Positions 48,203 to 59,516 of a DNA stretch of 64,000 bases are shown piece after piece; position 1 is the stretch's first letter; each line of letters begins with the position of its first letter. The notes below the pieces were generated by a model. It saw only the letters and a list, made by a program, of their open reading frames with translations. It was not told where the DNA came from and ran no database searches. The DNA is from Cystobasidiopsis lactophilus (lineage: Eukaryota; Basidiomycota; Agaricostilbomycetes; Agaricostilbales; Chionosphaeraceae): NCBI GenBank assembly GCA_001599975.1, contig BCIO01000004.1, forward strand, positions 3,828 to 67,827, read 5' to 3'. The position numbers were made by a program, and so were the translations under genes.

Positions 48203-49862
48203 ATGCCCAGAGCCCAGAATGCGCCAGCAGGCTATTGGACGACCTTCCATTCTGGCGATGTTATCACTCAACATGGCCAAGTGTATACATTTTCGGATGA
48301 TAAAGTCGTGTACGTGAAGGACGGAGGAGTCACGACTGTCACCATATCCGTCGAGCAAGGTTCGCCTGCCACTCTTCTCGGACCTGCTCAGATCTGACCC
48401 ATCATGTTTAGAACCACCGTTAACCCCACCACCTATCTTAGAGGCCCCTGTACCATCAGTCCATGTCACTGGCGAGCTGCTTGTCCTGGGTGGCGTTTAC
48501 AACGGCCTCAGCAGCCTCGACGACTTCTACGTTCAGCATCACTATTCAAGCGGCGACGCCGTCTTAAAGTCATGGATGGGCCTCATCTCGAGTTCTATGG
48601 GAGCAATCTCTGCCTGGCTCGCCTCAGCCAATGCGCCAACCACCGCCTCCTCGGCGAGCTCGACAAGCCTTCCCCCGCCTCCGCCTCCTTCTTCAACTCA
48701 GCTCACCACTGCGGATCCTGCCACTGGAATTACTGCCCAGACAACGCGGGCTGGGACAGCGACTGTGTCTGATCCTGCTTCTCATGATTCTGGTCATTCA
48801 GCCCTGACCGGGACTGGTACGGCCAACTCTGGCCAACGCTCGACCTCTGTTGTCTTCGAAACCATTACCGATAGCAACTCTGACACTCTGGGATCGTTAA
48901 ATACTGTGACTGATTCCAAGGCGACTGACTCGCTTAACCTCGAAGCGACCGGCAAGCCTTCCGTGCTTTCTTCTCACTCCACTACTGGAAGCGGCACGGC
49001 TGGAAACGATTTCACATCTACATCGTGCGCCGCATGCTGTATCCGCTTCGTTGTCAAAGTAACCAGGTGCATTTGGCAGGACCGGCCTTTCACACACTAC
49101 CATTTGGATCATCGTCGGCAGTTCTCTCGGTGCTGTGGTCATCATAGGTGCGCACTTCGCCTATAAACATATCTCTTCGGGCCGTAGTAATTGGTAATGT
49201 GGGCAGCCGGAATGATTTGGTGGTGCTGCCGACGCTCTCGCTTGAACGCTGAAGAGGCATATTATCGATCGGCCGACGAAGAGTGGACGAAGCAACAACA
49301 GCAAGATTCCAAGCTGCAGCGGCCAAGCTCCCCAGCACATTCGCAATACGGTTACGTGACCGAACACGATCCCGACTCTGCTTCTCTCTATTCCGGACGC
49401 TCGTCAGACCACCATTTCCCTCTTACGGCTGCCTCACGCACTGGCGGAAACAACTTTTCTACCTCTAAGCCGCTGGGTGTCACAACTGCTACCTCCACGT
49501 CGCGGGCCCCAGCCACTGCCACCAACCGGTCGGCAGCGAGCAATTTCTCGATGTCAAGACCTCTTGCATCCACGGCCTCCAATTCTGCATCCCAACCTCC
49601 TGCTACAACAAGTGGCCCCAGCTCTTCCTACGGCCCCGGCACGACGGCTTGGCAGGGACCTTCGGAAACTGGGTACGGCGGCCAATCCACAACAATAAGG
49701 CACGGCCCACCGCAAACTCCCCAGCGTCTTCAAGGGTCCATTTTTAGGCCAGCTCGTGCACCCAAAACAACTGTCGCTGGCTCGCAGGTCGGCATGCGCA
49801 GCGACAAGGGCGACTTCCTATCGCACGCTGCGCCGAAATCTTCCTTCACCGCCGCCTCTTGA
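48203..49862 (+). CDS. Mucin-like single-pass membrane protein (second of a pair)
   Basis: Exons about 48203-48359, 48412-49024, 49080-49147 and 49207-49862 are in phase. The first visible exon holds [20 protein letters not shown] and [18 protein letters not shown] Ser/Thr-rich stalk follows. A transmembrane helix is split by an intron ([17 protein letters not shown], then [12 protein letters not shown]). The cytosolic tail of about 200 residues contains repeated-looking NFSTSKPL and NFSMSRPL blocks. No signal peptide is seen in the visible exons, so an upstream exon is likely. Architecture matches the neighbour at 46.4-47.8 kb, although the sequences are not obviously alike. Confidence 0.65.
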
Positions 49863-50004
49863 CGCGCAATTATTATTTTCTCTCTTCGCTGTTACGCATG
49901 CGCTGTTACTATCGCTAGGGGCCCTTGTAATGTGTAGAAAATGCAAACGCCGAAAAATCTTGGGCGTAGCGCGGCTCAACTCCGATCATGGTCCGAAGGA
50001 CAGC

Positions 50005-50010
50005 TATAAA
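50005..50010 (+). promoter_or_regulatory. TATA-like box upstream of the aldo-keto reductase
   Basis: TATAAA lies 40 bp before the ATG at 50050, in cagctataaaaggcgagcc. The spacing to the start codon is short but acceptable for a fungal gene with a brief leader. Confidence 0.4.
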
Positions 50011-50049
50011 AGGCGAGCCTGCCTCTTGCTCCCGCTCAACCAGCTCAAT

Positions 50050-51522
50050 ATGGCATTCGCACCAATTGCACCTCCCGAAACTCCTCTCGGACGCTACCGC
50101 ATCCTCTCGCCCACCTGCGGCCTCAGGGTGTCGCCTCTTCAACTTGGCGGCATGAGCATTGGCGAACACTGGAAGGCACAGATGGGTAGCATGTCGCACG
50201 AGGGCGCCTTCCAGCTGTTGGATGCGTTCTACAAAGCGGGAGGCAACTTCATTGACACGGCCAACAACTATCAAGGCGAAGAATCTGAAGAATGGATTGG
50301 CGAGTGGATGGAGGGCAAAGGCATCCGCGACGAGATGGTGTAGGTTCTGCTGCCGCCTGTTTGATGCCTTCTATTGCTGAAGGAAGCAACTCGACAGGAT
50401 TGCCACCAAATACAGCGCCCAATTTAAGGGCAAGCCTGGCAAAGCCGTGATCAAGGCTAACTACCATGGCAACCACTCGAGTGAGCGTTCATTGCCTTTT
50501 TTGCGAGGCGTAATTACTCAGACTCACTATCAGAGTCCGTGCACATCTCCGTTGAGGCGTCGCTCAAGAAGCTGCGCACCACCTACATTGACATTGTGAG
50601 CACCCGAGCTGAGCTCCTTTGCGCCGCCAGCTCCGTGCTGACCCCGTTGATAGCTTTACTGCCACTTCTGGGAGTACACTACGTCGATTGAAGAAGTCAT
50701 GCAAAGGTTGGCTACTTTCGAAGTCTGGTATCTTTGACTGACCTTTTGGGCGGTCCAGCTTGAACAACCTGGTCAAGCAAGGCAAAGTCCTGTATCTCGG
50801 CATCAGTGACACTCCAGCATGGATTGTCTCCCGAGCCAATCAATACGCCCGAGACCATGGCCTTGCCCAATTCGTTGTTTACCAAGGCAAATGGTCCCTC
50901 GCGGATAGAGACGTGAGTTCTGTCGCCCTTTGTCGCTTTATGCAAGCGCAGCTAAATCTGTTTACGATAGTTCGAGCGCGATATCATCCCCATGGCTCGG
51001 GCCGAAGGAATGGCTTTGGCACCCTGGGGCGTTGTGGGTGGTGGCAAATTTCAATCTCGGGCGGCGCTCGAAGAGAGGAAGAAGGCCGGTGAAGGCTTGA
51101 GGGCGCTGCTCGACGATGGCTCCCAGTCGGACAAGCACATCCAAATCTCCGGCAAGCTGGAAAAGGTGGCCAAAGAAATTGGCGTCGAGAGCATTACAGC
51201 GGTCGCCATTGCTTGTGAGTCCAGCACTTCAAAGTCAGCTTTGATGGCAATCTTAACCTCTGACATCAATACAGATGTGATGTCCAAAGCCCCTTACTGC
51301 TTTCCCATCATCGGTGGCCGCAAGATCTCTCAGCTCGAGGACAACATCAAAGCGCTCAGCATCAAGTTAACCGATGCTCAGATTGCCGAGCTGGAGAGTG
51401 CCTCCGCCTTTGAAATCGGCTTTCCCAATAACATGATAGGCCAACCGGGAGAGACGGCTGGATCCTGGCTGTGGAGCATGGCCGGCACGTTCGACTTCAT
51501 GCCTCTGCCTAAGCCCTTGTAG
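50050..51522 (+). CDS. Aldo-keto reductase, aryl-alcohol-dehydrogenase type (AKR9-like)
   Basis: Seven exons: 50050-50339, 50398-50480, 50534-50595, 50654-50706, 50759-50912, 50971-51214, 51275-51522. They encode about 377 residues. Typical motifs: [14 protein letters not shown] at the first strand, [20 protein letters not shown] with catalytic Asp and Tyr, IATKYS with catalytic Lys, [16 protein letters not shown] with catalytic His, [15 protein letters not shown], and a C-terminal NADPH-binding block [18 protein letters not shown]. Members reduce aromatic or aliphatic aldehydes with NADPH; relatives sit in mycotoxin clusters and in lignin-metabolite turnover. Substrate unknown. Intact. Confidence 0.94.
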
Positions 51523-51711
51523 AGCATTTTGATGCTCGTGCTTCAATGCCCACAATGAAACTCGGAAGCGCATCCTCTTAAGCTCTTTCACGGGTTCAGA
51601 ACTCAGTGAGAAAGGTAGCGCAGCACAAGGTAAAAAGAGCGAATTGGGTTGTTCTTGCAAAAGGAATGTTTGTTCGATTGTCCGCGCGTGGAGTATGACC
51701 CGACACCCAAT

Positions 51712-53351
51712 CAGATCCTGCCAGTCTTGAGATATTTGAGAGTGGCCTCGCTTGTGGAACGATCAAGAGGGTCGAGGCTGCGATAGCTGAGAGCAGCTTG
51801 AGTGAAATGATCTGCCGTCCGAAACCGCTGACGCACTTGTTCTGCGGGGCCCACGCAGTCTGTTTGAAGTTGAACCAGGTCACAGATTCTGAGGTATCAA
51901 GGAGGTAAGAATGCCGGCAGCGTTTTGTCAATTTAAAAACGACCCATTAAAAACTTAAAAACGACCCACCCAATAACGGAAAGCAGGTGCGCTTGGACGA
52001 GATCATGGAATTAAGCCAGGTCAGTTTCTAGGGGGACTTGGCTCAGTTGAGTTCCAGCACGGAGACAGAGATGACACACCTGCTTGATAGTACCGTCAAA
52101 GTGCAGGCCTGATTCGGCGATGACGAAGGGGTGGCTGCGAGAGGCGTAGCGCTTATAAAACGGGCCAAAGATCTCCTTGAATTGCGTCTGGAGAATGTCA
52201 CCCGTCACTGTCGTCTGGACGTGTTCAAGAAAGGAGAGCAAAGAGTTGGCTTACGATATTTGCGGCGCTCTCAGGATAGTAGTCGTATCCAACGTAATCA
52301 ACTTGAGAATCGCCAGGCCAATAGACAGCAAGGGAAGTCACGTTATCGGTGTAGTTGAGGGACCAGATCATCTTGACTGCGCTTGTGTTTAGCTTTGTTT
52401 CAGAGGAAGTGGTGAGACTCATACCCTTGGGTGCATACTGCTTGCACGCCGCTCTGACCGTCTTCACCGAGATCAGGATGTCATCAGTGTGGGAGGTCAG
52501 CTTTTGTACGACCACTCACCTTCCATCCCTCAACGAAGTCAGCGGGGCCGCCAGGATAAGTGTTGGTGCCTTGACCATTCCACTGGGCATCGTTTTGATC
52601 TGAGCCGTATACGTCAACTCCTTTTGCCAAAATATAGAGTAGAGGCTAAGACTTGCAGTCTTCAAAAATCAGGTGAGTCAAGGGCGCTGAGAGCCGATTC
52701 ATTAAAGTGCCACTCACAGTTCATTTCGTGGCCAAATCTCATCTGCACGTCGAGGTGGTAGGTCTCCGTCAGATTGTGCATGACTGCAAAGCTGTGAGGT
52801 GGGCGCCCTGACAGATTGAATAACTTAATGACGGCACCTTTGCACAAAGCGACAGCGTTGCTATTGTCTTTGCTAGTGAGGCCTGCCCAAGACTTTTCAG
52901 GCATGATCGAGGGCTGGAAGATGGCTCCAGAAGTGACAATGTCGCCCAGCAGGCCGTAGATCTGTTGGCCAGTGAACGGAGTTCCACCGTAGATTTGGGT
53001 GTATCTTCCTGCAGCCCTGATGAAGAAGGCGCATCACATGGAACGATAGACTTACCGAAAGTAGCAAACTTGAGTCCAGAGTACAGGTCTAGCTCAGACA
53101 GCATTTGGATGTCACCGCCCTGCACCGAACAATCAGATCGCAACGGGGTCATATGAGTTTGCTCAAACCTGAGAGGTATCATCAGGTAGTAAGCCGATCA
53201 GGACACCGTTGCGTTGCACATAGCCCTTGTGAGAGTGTGAGTCGAGGCCGAGGTGGGCGGAAAGCCCGATGTGAGCGGTGGACGCGCGCCGCGTGAGTTC
53301 GGCAAGGGCCGGTGAGACGATGGCCAGAACGGCAAGGGAGTGAACCTTCAT
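51712..53351 (-). CDS. Secreted glycoside hydrolase, GH26-like (beta-mannanase type)
   Basis: About ten exons. Secure ones: 53351-53169 (signal peptide MKVHSLAVLAIVSPALA), 53119-53056 and 53008-52718. Later segments: YGSDQNDAQWNGQGTNTYPG, KMIWSLNYTDNVTSLAVYWP, VDYVGYDYYPESAANI, HPFVIAESGLHFDGTIKQ, SVTWFNFKQTAWAPQN, and the end SEATLKYLKTGRI. The order QMRFGHEMN (acid/base Glu) then VIAESG (nucleophile Glu), about 140 residues apart, is that of clan GH-A family GH26. These enzymes cut beta-1,4-mannan or related polymers outside the cell. The intron at about 51898-51980 contains a repeated gggtcgtttttaa motif. Substrate specificity cannot be read from sequence. Confidence 0.82.
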
Positions 53352-53982
53352 GCCAGGTTTTAAACGAGAGGACAGGTGTTAAATGAGTGTTGATTGAAAA
53401 GGAAACTGGATGAGCGAGACCAAGAGCCAGTCCGAGTCCAAGGAACGGCCCAGAAATGGTGTGACAAGCTAGACACCGCCACCATGCGAGGGTCGCTCTC
53501 ATCTTTCACGCTGTGACGACTAGGAGCCTCCGACCAAATCCCGCGAACAGACAAACGCAAGAAACGGCAAAAGGCAAGAGGTGTGCGCGATCTGCCCAGC
53601 AGACTCAGTGTTTATGCACATTTGCATAAAGACAGCAGGCAAGTGCAAAGTGTGAAGCCCGAAGGAGATCTGGCAGCCTTTGCCACCTTTGAAGCTTAAG
53701 CGATAAGCTCTTGTTGAAAACCGTCGGTGTTTGGGCGGGAGAAAGCCTTTAGCCTTTTGCGCTTCTGTTGCCATCTTCGCCCTCTTTGTTGCTTGATTTG
53801 CGATTGGAAACTGATTCCAGTTCTATAGCACAATCCCACGGCGACAGCTCTCCGGAGCCCAACAAGCAGGAGCCTCTGTGAGTAGCTTTCAAATTCTGCT
53901 TTTCCAAAGGCTGGTAAGAGGCGCCCCTGACTGTTGATGTTGTAGGCTTCGATTACACCCTAGCCAATTTTGATCAATTTCA
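53352..53982. promoter_or_regulatory. Divergent promoter region between GH26 and F-box-like genes
   Basis: A 631-bp region with no convincing gene. On the plus strand a GTGAGT donor (53879) and a TAG acceptor (about 53945) could define a 5'-UTR intron for the downstream gene. No other site was recognised. Confidence 0.4.
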
Positions 53983-55645
53983 ATGCTTGCGGGTGCGACT
54001 CCCGCGCTGCTGCTCCGCCAAGGGCCGCTTGCTAGGTCCTCTCAGGCTCTGGAGCTGCCGGTCGAGCTTTGGTCCGCCATCTTGGTGGAGGCCTTCCAAC
54101 TAGCAGTGCCTGTCTGGACTTCTGGAACGTTTGAGACCGATCTCACTGGGCGAGACGATCTGAAAGCCTTCTACTTGAGCTTGCCTCCTTGGCGTCACAA
54201 CTTGGTGGCGGCGGCGTGAGTTCGTTTGTAGTCCGCTGTCCCGACTAGCAGCTAATTATTGTACGCAGCAAGATCTTGTTCTATTCGCATGTTCTTGTTC
54301 ACGACACCCAATCGTTCCGAAAATTGTTTCAAACTCTGCTGGCGTCTCCCGAGCTTGCCGCTTCACTCCAAGGCTTCACTTCCACTTCGCCATATTACGA
54401 GTCGCTGGGCGTAGAATTGGAGCCGTCTGGCAAGCGCAAAGACGAGAATGAGGACTTTATTGCTCGACGCGGAAGACATTGGGCGGAACATTTTGATCTG
54501 CTATTGCCCACTTTGGTCAATCTCCGATACTTGGAGCTGGCCGTGCCCATGGACGAAGCAGCCCTCGTCATTCTCTGCCCAGCGCTTCAAAGGCACGCAG
54601 GCCTCCGCCTTCTGGCGTTGTCTTTCGATTTTGCGGAAGAGTCAGGCTCCACCAGAAGTCACTTGGACACCATCAGGGCACACTTCGAGCAGATCTTTGC
54701 GGTTCCTTCGGTGGAGGCTCTTACCCTACGCAACAAAGGTGCTCCCGTCTTTCCCTTATCTGGGCAAGATCAAGGCATCATTGTGGCCCATGCCGAACCG
54801 CCTTGTGCTGGAAACGGCTGCCTTCGTTCATTCTCCTTCACGCTTGCCACCAATAATGCGGCAGACGCCTGTTTTCTCCTTTGGCTCCTCCCTGTGACGG
54901 TCACCACTCTCCAAGTGAAGTTCGAGGAAATGGAGGCTGCGCCAGAAAACTGGGATTCCTTGGACTCCGGGAGACAGTTGCGACCAGGCCTACAAGAGAT
55001 GGGAACGCACCTTCAAGAGCTTGAATTGGCCTTCGTTGAGCCCGTGGAAGAAGAAGTGGCGCACCTTCACTGCATCCATCTCAAGTCGCTGCTTGACTTC
55101 ACTCCCAATTTGCAAAGTTTCAGCATCATCGGTGGCGAGCACTGTAGTATTTTGGATCGCCAGGATGCTCTTGAAGCTTTGCCAGTTGGTCTAACTACCT
55201 TGCGCCTCAAGGGGTGGGAAATCGCCTTGAACGACGAATGGGACCCCTTTCATCCTTCTCGGTTATGGACGGTTGTTACAGGCAATCTGTTCCCGAAGTC
55301 TGTAAGCATTTCTGATCGTCAGGCAAAGGACGTTCTGAAGGCAAATTGGTCTGGTCCCAGATTAAGCACTTCTTTTACTCCCCAACTTTTCAGCCAAACT
55401 TCGAAGAATATGTACAGGAGCAAGAAGACTGGGGATTATACGACACGCCTTTCGAAGACCTCCGGGAACAGTATCTGCTAGCAATCGAAGCTCGCCAATT
55501 TCTACGGCAGCTGGCGCAGTACTTTGCCTCGCATGACATTTGCTTTCAGATCGACCAGCAGTCTTCCTCGGATTTGGACACTCTGGTGAAAGGCTTTTCG
55601 GAGTTGCTGGAGGCGGGAATGGCACCAGGTGCGGAATGGGATTAG
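53983..55645 (+). CDS. F-box/LRR-like protein
   Basis: Exons 53983-54215, 54269-55301 and 55361-55645 give 516 residues. An N-terminal block ALELPVELWSAILVEAFQLA fits the start of an F-box (LPxELxxxIL). Irregular leucine-rich segments follow, each beginning with a LxxLxL strand (LVNLRYLELAVPMDEAALVI, LRLLALSFDF, LRSFSFTLA, LQELELAFVE, LQSFSIIGG, LTTLRLKGWE). Such proteins are common in basidiomycetes as substrate adaptors of SCF ubiquitin ligases. The substrate is unknown. There is no signal peptide. Confidence 0.7.
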
Positions 55646-55929
55646 GAACGAGGTCCCATGGAAGCAAATACTCGACATTGGCCTTGGCCTTGCTCCCTTC
55701 ACTTCCGTCACCTTTGTGCTTATGATGGCTCCAACCAGTATTTTAGAGAGGTGCCTCACCCACTCGTCCCAGCCACACCAACCTAGTCAGGAAAAACCTG
55801 CCAAAGTGGCTTCTTAAATTCCCTAAGTTGACCGAATCCGCCGCGACCACGCAGATGTTCGATTAAAGGCGGCTTCACCGCCAACGGGACGAATTCAAGC
55901 GCGGGTTGCAGAGAAATCAAGATTGGGAG

Positions 55930-56910
55930 TCAAGCCCGCCCAGCCAGTGCCTTGGCCACTGCCGCATCGACCAGCCCTTGTACCCTGTTCTCCAAGCTAG
56001 CATTGACAATCCTGTATTCACCTTCCCGTCAGCCCCATGAGTCCAACAAGAGCAAAGTGAGAACAACGCACTTGGCCACCGTCTTGCCAACGATATCCAC
56101 CTCCACATTGACCTTATCCCCGACCTCCTTAGCGGACAAAATGACCTTCTCTTGCGTATGAGCGATGAGCATGACGCCAAAAGTGTGGTTGGAGTCATCG
56201 ACAAAAGTCAAGGTCAAGGATGTGCCGTCGATGGCGACGTAACCCTTGGTAACTAGGCCGCCTTGAAGATCGGCAAGATCGGAGGAGGTCTCCTCTTCGG
56301 AAGCTTCGGGTGTGGGCGGCGGAGGGGAGAGTTGGAAAAGCATTCGCAAAGAGTTGCCATCTTGCACTTTAGAAACAATGCGCGCGGTGGTATCGACGTG
56401 GCCCTGGATTGTTTGTAGAGCACTGTCACGATGGACTCGAGGCAAATGAATGAGGGTAAAAAGAAACAATACCTGAACCATGTGCCCGCCATAGCGAGCG
56501 CCCGTCTGCATCGCCCGCTCCAAGTTGACCTTGTCGCCCACTTTGAGCTCTCCTGTAAAATCGAGCCCAATGTATCAGACTCCTTCTAAAATAGAGGAGA
56601 GGGCCATACCCAAATCGGTCCTCGCCAAAGTCTCGGGCGCCAGCCCGACCTTGAACGAGTCTTGGTCAAAGGAGGTTACAGTCAAGCAAGCGCCATTGAC
56701 TGCGATGGAATCGCCTATCGTGCAGTCGCCCAGGATGGGGGTGCAGTCGGACAAAGTGACAGACCAGCCTCCGCCTCCCGCTGCAGAGGTGTCGAGCGGG
56801 TCGATGGAGCTGACTGTCCCTAGGTGCTGCTCGTCCAAAAGGGTACCTCAATAGTGTTCACCTTTGGATTGTAGCGAAGCCGAACGGACCTCTACGAGGC
56901 CAGTGAACAT
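55930..56910 (-). CDS. RIB5: Riboflavin synthase
   Basis: Exons 56910-56890 (21 nt), 56829-56610, 56552-56473, 56403-56072 and 56011-55930 give 244 residues in phase. The N-terminus MFTGLVEQHLGTVSSI is the family hallmark. Two lumazine-binding barrels follow: the first with GDSIAVNGACLTVTSFD, ERAMQTGARYGGHMVQGHVD; the second with GYVAIDGTSLTLTFVDD and KEVGDKVNVEVDIVGKTVAK. The enzyme dismutates 6,7-dimethyl-8-ribityllumazine to riboflavin, the last step of vitamin B2 synthesis. A short acidic insert (TPEASEEETSSD) sits at the start of the second barrel. It appears intact. Confidence 0.95.
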
Positions 56911-57748
56911 TTTGAGGTGGTCAGAGACACCAGAGAGCTACTTGACAAGTCTTCGGATTCGATGGAGCGGGTGGGAGTGTGACGGCCGCTGTCTTGCGAT
57001 TTGAAATTCCGCCCAGGTCAGTCAGGCTTTCTGCCAAAGTAAGAAGACAGGTACCTCGACAAAGCACAGCAAGATTTCGAGTCCACACAAACAGAACGGC
57101 TGATCGGAGCGATTCTCTGCCACAGTCGCTAGATCATCAGATAAAAAAAACATTAGCGAAGTGGGAAAAGCGGCCACCTCAGACCAAGTCAACGCAACCC
57201 GAGCCAATGCTGCCGATTCGAATCGAAGATGCTCTCCTTCAGCCGGACTCGCTGCGGCACCCATAATCGATGAGCAAGGGTAATAAACCAAGGGAGGACA
57301 TGGAGAGTCACTCTAAGCCCTGAGTAGTGTCCAAACGAGCTGATGCGTTGTCCGAGGCAAGTTCTCAAAAGTCCTTGACTGGCGGACCAAGTTGGCTAAG
57401 GGTTTCGAATAGGCGCTGTGAATGTGCCGCATGAAGCTGTAAGACTCCAAGGCGTGCGCATTTGGGGCAAGGCAGCAATACTCACTAGCGAAGATTGTCG
57501 TCGAGAGCATTGAACCTTGAACCTGCATGCTCGCGATGAAGTGAGCCGCCGAGCGACCGCCGGGCTTGCGGTTCGCCCATTGCAACAGTCTTGATGGCCT
57601 AAATTGGGGATGAAAGAACCGAACGCGCTCCTCAGTGGGCTGGTGCTTGAGTTTCGACATGGCAGTCAGGTCCCCCGGCGGCTCGAAGCGGCGGGGAGTC
57701 AGTGGCAAGACCGAAAATTTGGGCAGTGTGACAAATTCTTTCATGCAT
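56911..57748. other. Intergenic region
   Basis: An 838-bp stretch between RIB5 and the first paralogue. It includes a 155-codon minus-strand ORF at 57313-57780 that starts inside the paralogue's last codons in another frame. Its composition (Arg/Ser/His-rich, no recognisable motif) gives no support for coding. Confidence 0.4.
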
Positions 57749-58756
57749 TTACATTCGTTGATACATCCTCGCCGCTTCATCTAACAAGCACTTGAGGATC
57801 CGGGGTTCAACGTCGAACGGTGTCTTGAAAGATTCGCGCAGTTCAAGTGGCAGTTGCTCCTCCCTAGCGACCAAACCCGAAAGCTGCAGAACAACGCGCG
57901 GGACAGGTTCGCCAGCAGACCAGGTGATGTCGTCTGCGGCATCGTGCGCCGCGGTGACTCCCTCAGCATCAGTCTTAACCGCCCGCCACATCTCCAGCGT
58001 GATGACCGGAGACAAACCATTCTCGTTATCGTCGATTGAGACAAGGAGGACTGCAGCGACCTGTTTGTGTTGGCGGTTTGAGCGGAAGCCAGCACTTTCG
58101 CGGAGGAAGGTCTGACTTGGCCAGCGTTCGAGCCTTCGATCCACACTTTGGCGTCCTTCCTCAATTGAACGACGCTTTCTCGGTCGGTAATCTCTAGCAC
58201 CAGACCTGGCGCAGGCGACGCCAACCCGGTGAGGCGAAGACCGCCATCTGGTTCTCTGCCGGAAGTTGGGCTCGTTTCGAAGCCTAAGAGCAACATCCGA
58301 GCAGTCCATCGTTTAGCGTTGATGAAACAACGGGATGGCAAATTCACGCTCACGAGGACTACCTGTTCCGACCAAGAACAAGTCCAAGTCTGGGACCGAT
58401 CTTCGAGCGCCGGTAGCAATCGCGTCATAGAGGCTGCAAGCCAGCATGCTGTGGACGGCACTCGGCACGAGCTTAACAAATAGCTGGTCCGATTCGTAGC
58501 CTATCCGCACGACGCGCGCCATTTTGCGAATCCTGGTCTCCAGCGCTGGAGTCAGGCTGGCGATCGGGAGCGGCAAGACCATGATGGTGACCTTGCGGTC
58601 GGACAGCTTCTTCCTGGTCTTGGAAATAATGGCAGACACGGAAGATGGAGAGGCTGTCGTGCTGGTGGAAGAGGAGGGTTGGGAGACGGCGGTCGAGGCG
58701 GCATTGCCAACCGCCGCACTTGAAGAGGCTGAATGAACATGCGTGACGCTCGTCAT
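57749..58756 (-). CDS. Unknown protein, tandem paralogue A (possible PD-(D/E)xK-like fold)
   Basis: Three exons (58756 to about 58365, about 58283-58150, about 58075-57749) give about 280 residues. A Ser/Thr-rich start leads to a conserved block (KVTIMVLPLPIASLTPALET, RIGYESDQLFVKLVPSAVHS). After the first intron comes GREPDGGLRLTGLASPAPGL, VLEITDRESVVQLRKDAKVW, IEGSN and VAAVLLVSIDDNENGLSPVI, then TLEMWR. The string PDG..E(I)..S.S...L..DA..W(I)EG..V...I....ITLE is like that of basidiomycete proteins with a restriction-endonuclease-like core. That fold assignment is inference. It is the paralogue of the gene at 59.5-60.5 kb with the same exon layout. Confidence 0.65.
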
Positions 58757-59052
58757 TTGCGTCTAAAAGCAGGACTAGCTGCTGCTGTTGCCTGCCTCGA
58801 CGTGGCCAAGTTGTCGATCAAGTCGTGGGCCTGACCAGGTTGCTTCGCAATTGAATTGCCTGTGAATTCGGGCAGGACTCAGCGAGGGAAGTTGTATGTA
58901 GTAAGAGGAGCGCAGCCACCTCGAATGACAACCGAGCAAGCACTAAGGGCAGCTGCCAAAGAAGAGTCGAGGCAGCTGATTTCTAGAGCCCGACGTTTCT
59001 GGGGCGCGATCCAACAAGGCAACCAGGAAGCTTGGTAGAAGGAGAGAGCGGC

Positions 59053-59404
59053 AGTCACTTGATGACCAGCCCCGAAGCTGGAAGTTGCCACTGCACTTGG
59101 CGGGCGACTTGGCCAAAGCCGCCTGGTTGAAAGCCCGCTGGGATTGCCAGGTCAGGATTGTCCAGGCTTATATTGGACACTGTGAGCCCCCGCCATCTTT
59201 ATCTAAGATTCCCAAGGCAGTGGCATCATCGGAGGAAGGCAGCTCACCAGCAGATCGTCGTCGAGATCAACCTGCCCCGGCTGGGAGTGGGCAGCTGGAC
59301 TGACGGCGGGCTTGCGGGTTCTGCCTGGACACATTCTAGTAGCTTGCAACGATGCATTGATGACACCTCAAGTCTTCACATTGGCATGGGAGCGAACACG
59401 CAAT
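59053..59404. repeat. Segmental duplication, copy S1
   Basis: About 350 bp that align with 60844-61195 at roughly 75-80% identity by eye. Shared blocks include accagccccgaagctggaa, gattcccaaggcagtggcat, gggagtgggcagctggact and cgggcttgcgggttNtgcc. The copy lies upstream of paralogue A on the minus strand, as S2 does for paralogue B. It is therefore likely the ancestral 5' region carried along in the duplication. Confidence 0.85.
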
Positions 59405-59516
59405 CACAGCGACAAATTCCGAGGCTCCCTCTGGCTCGCGCCTAGCTGCTGCCCCTCACTGAACTTTGGGCTGTCAAATTCTGTGTACATTTCAAACGCA
59501 AGCAAGAAACTGAGTC

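Noticed and set aside
53520-53774. 84-codon minus-strand ORF in the divergent GH26/F-box promoter
   Set aside because: It starts with ATG but has no conserved motif and no splicing continuation, so it is treated as chance.
57313-57780. 155-codon minus-strand ORF overlapping the end of paralogue A
   Set aside because: No family resemblance and atypical composition. Its ATG lies in another frame within the paralogue's last exon, and nothing similar exists after paralogue B.
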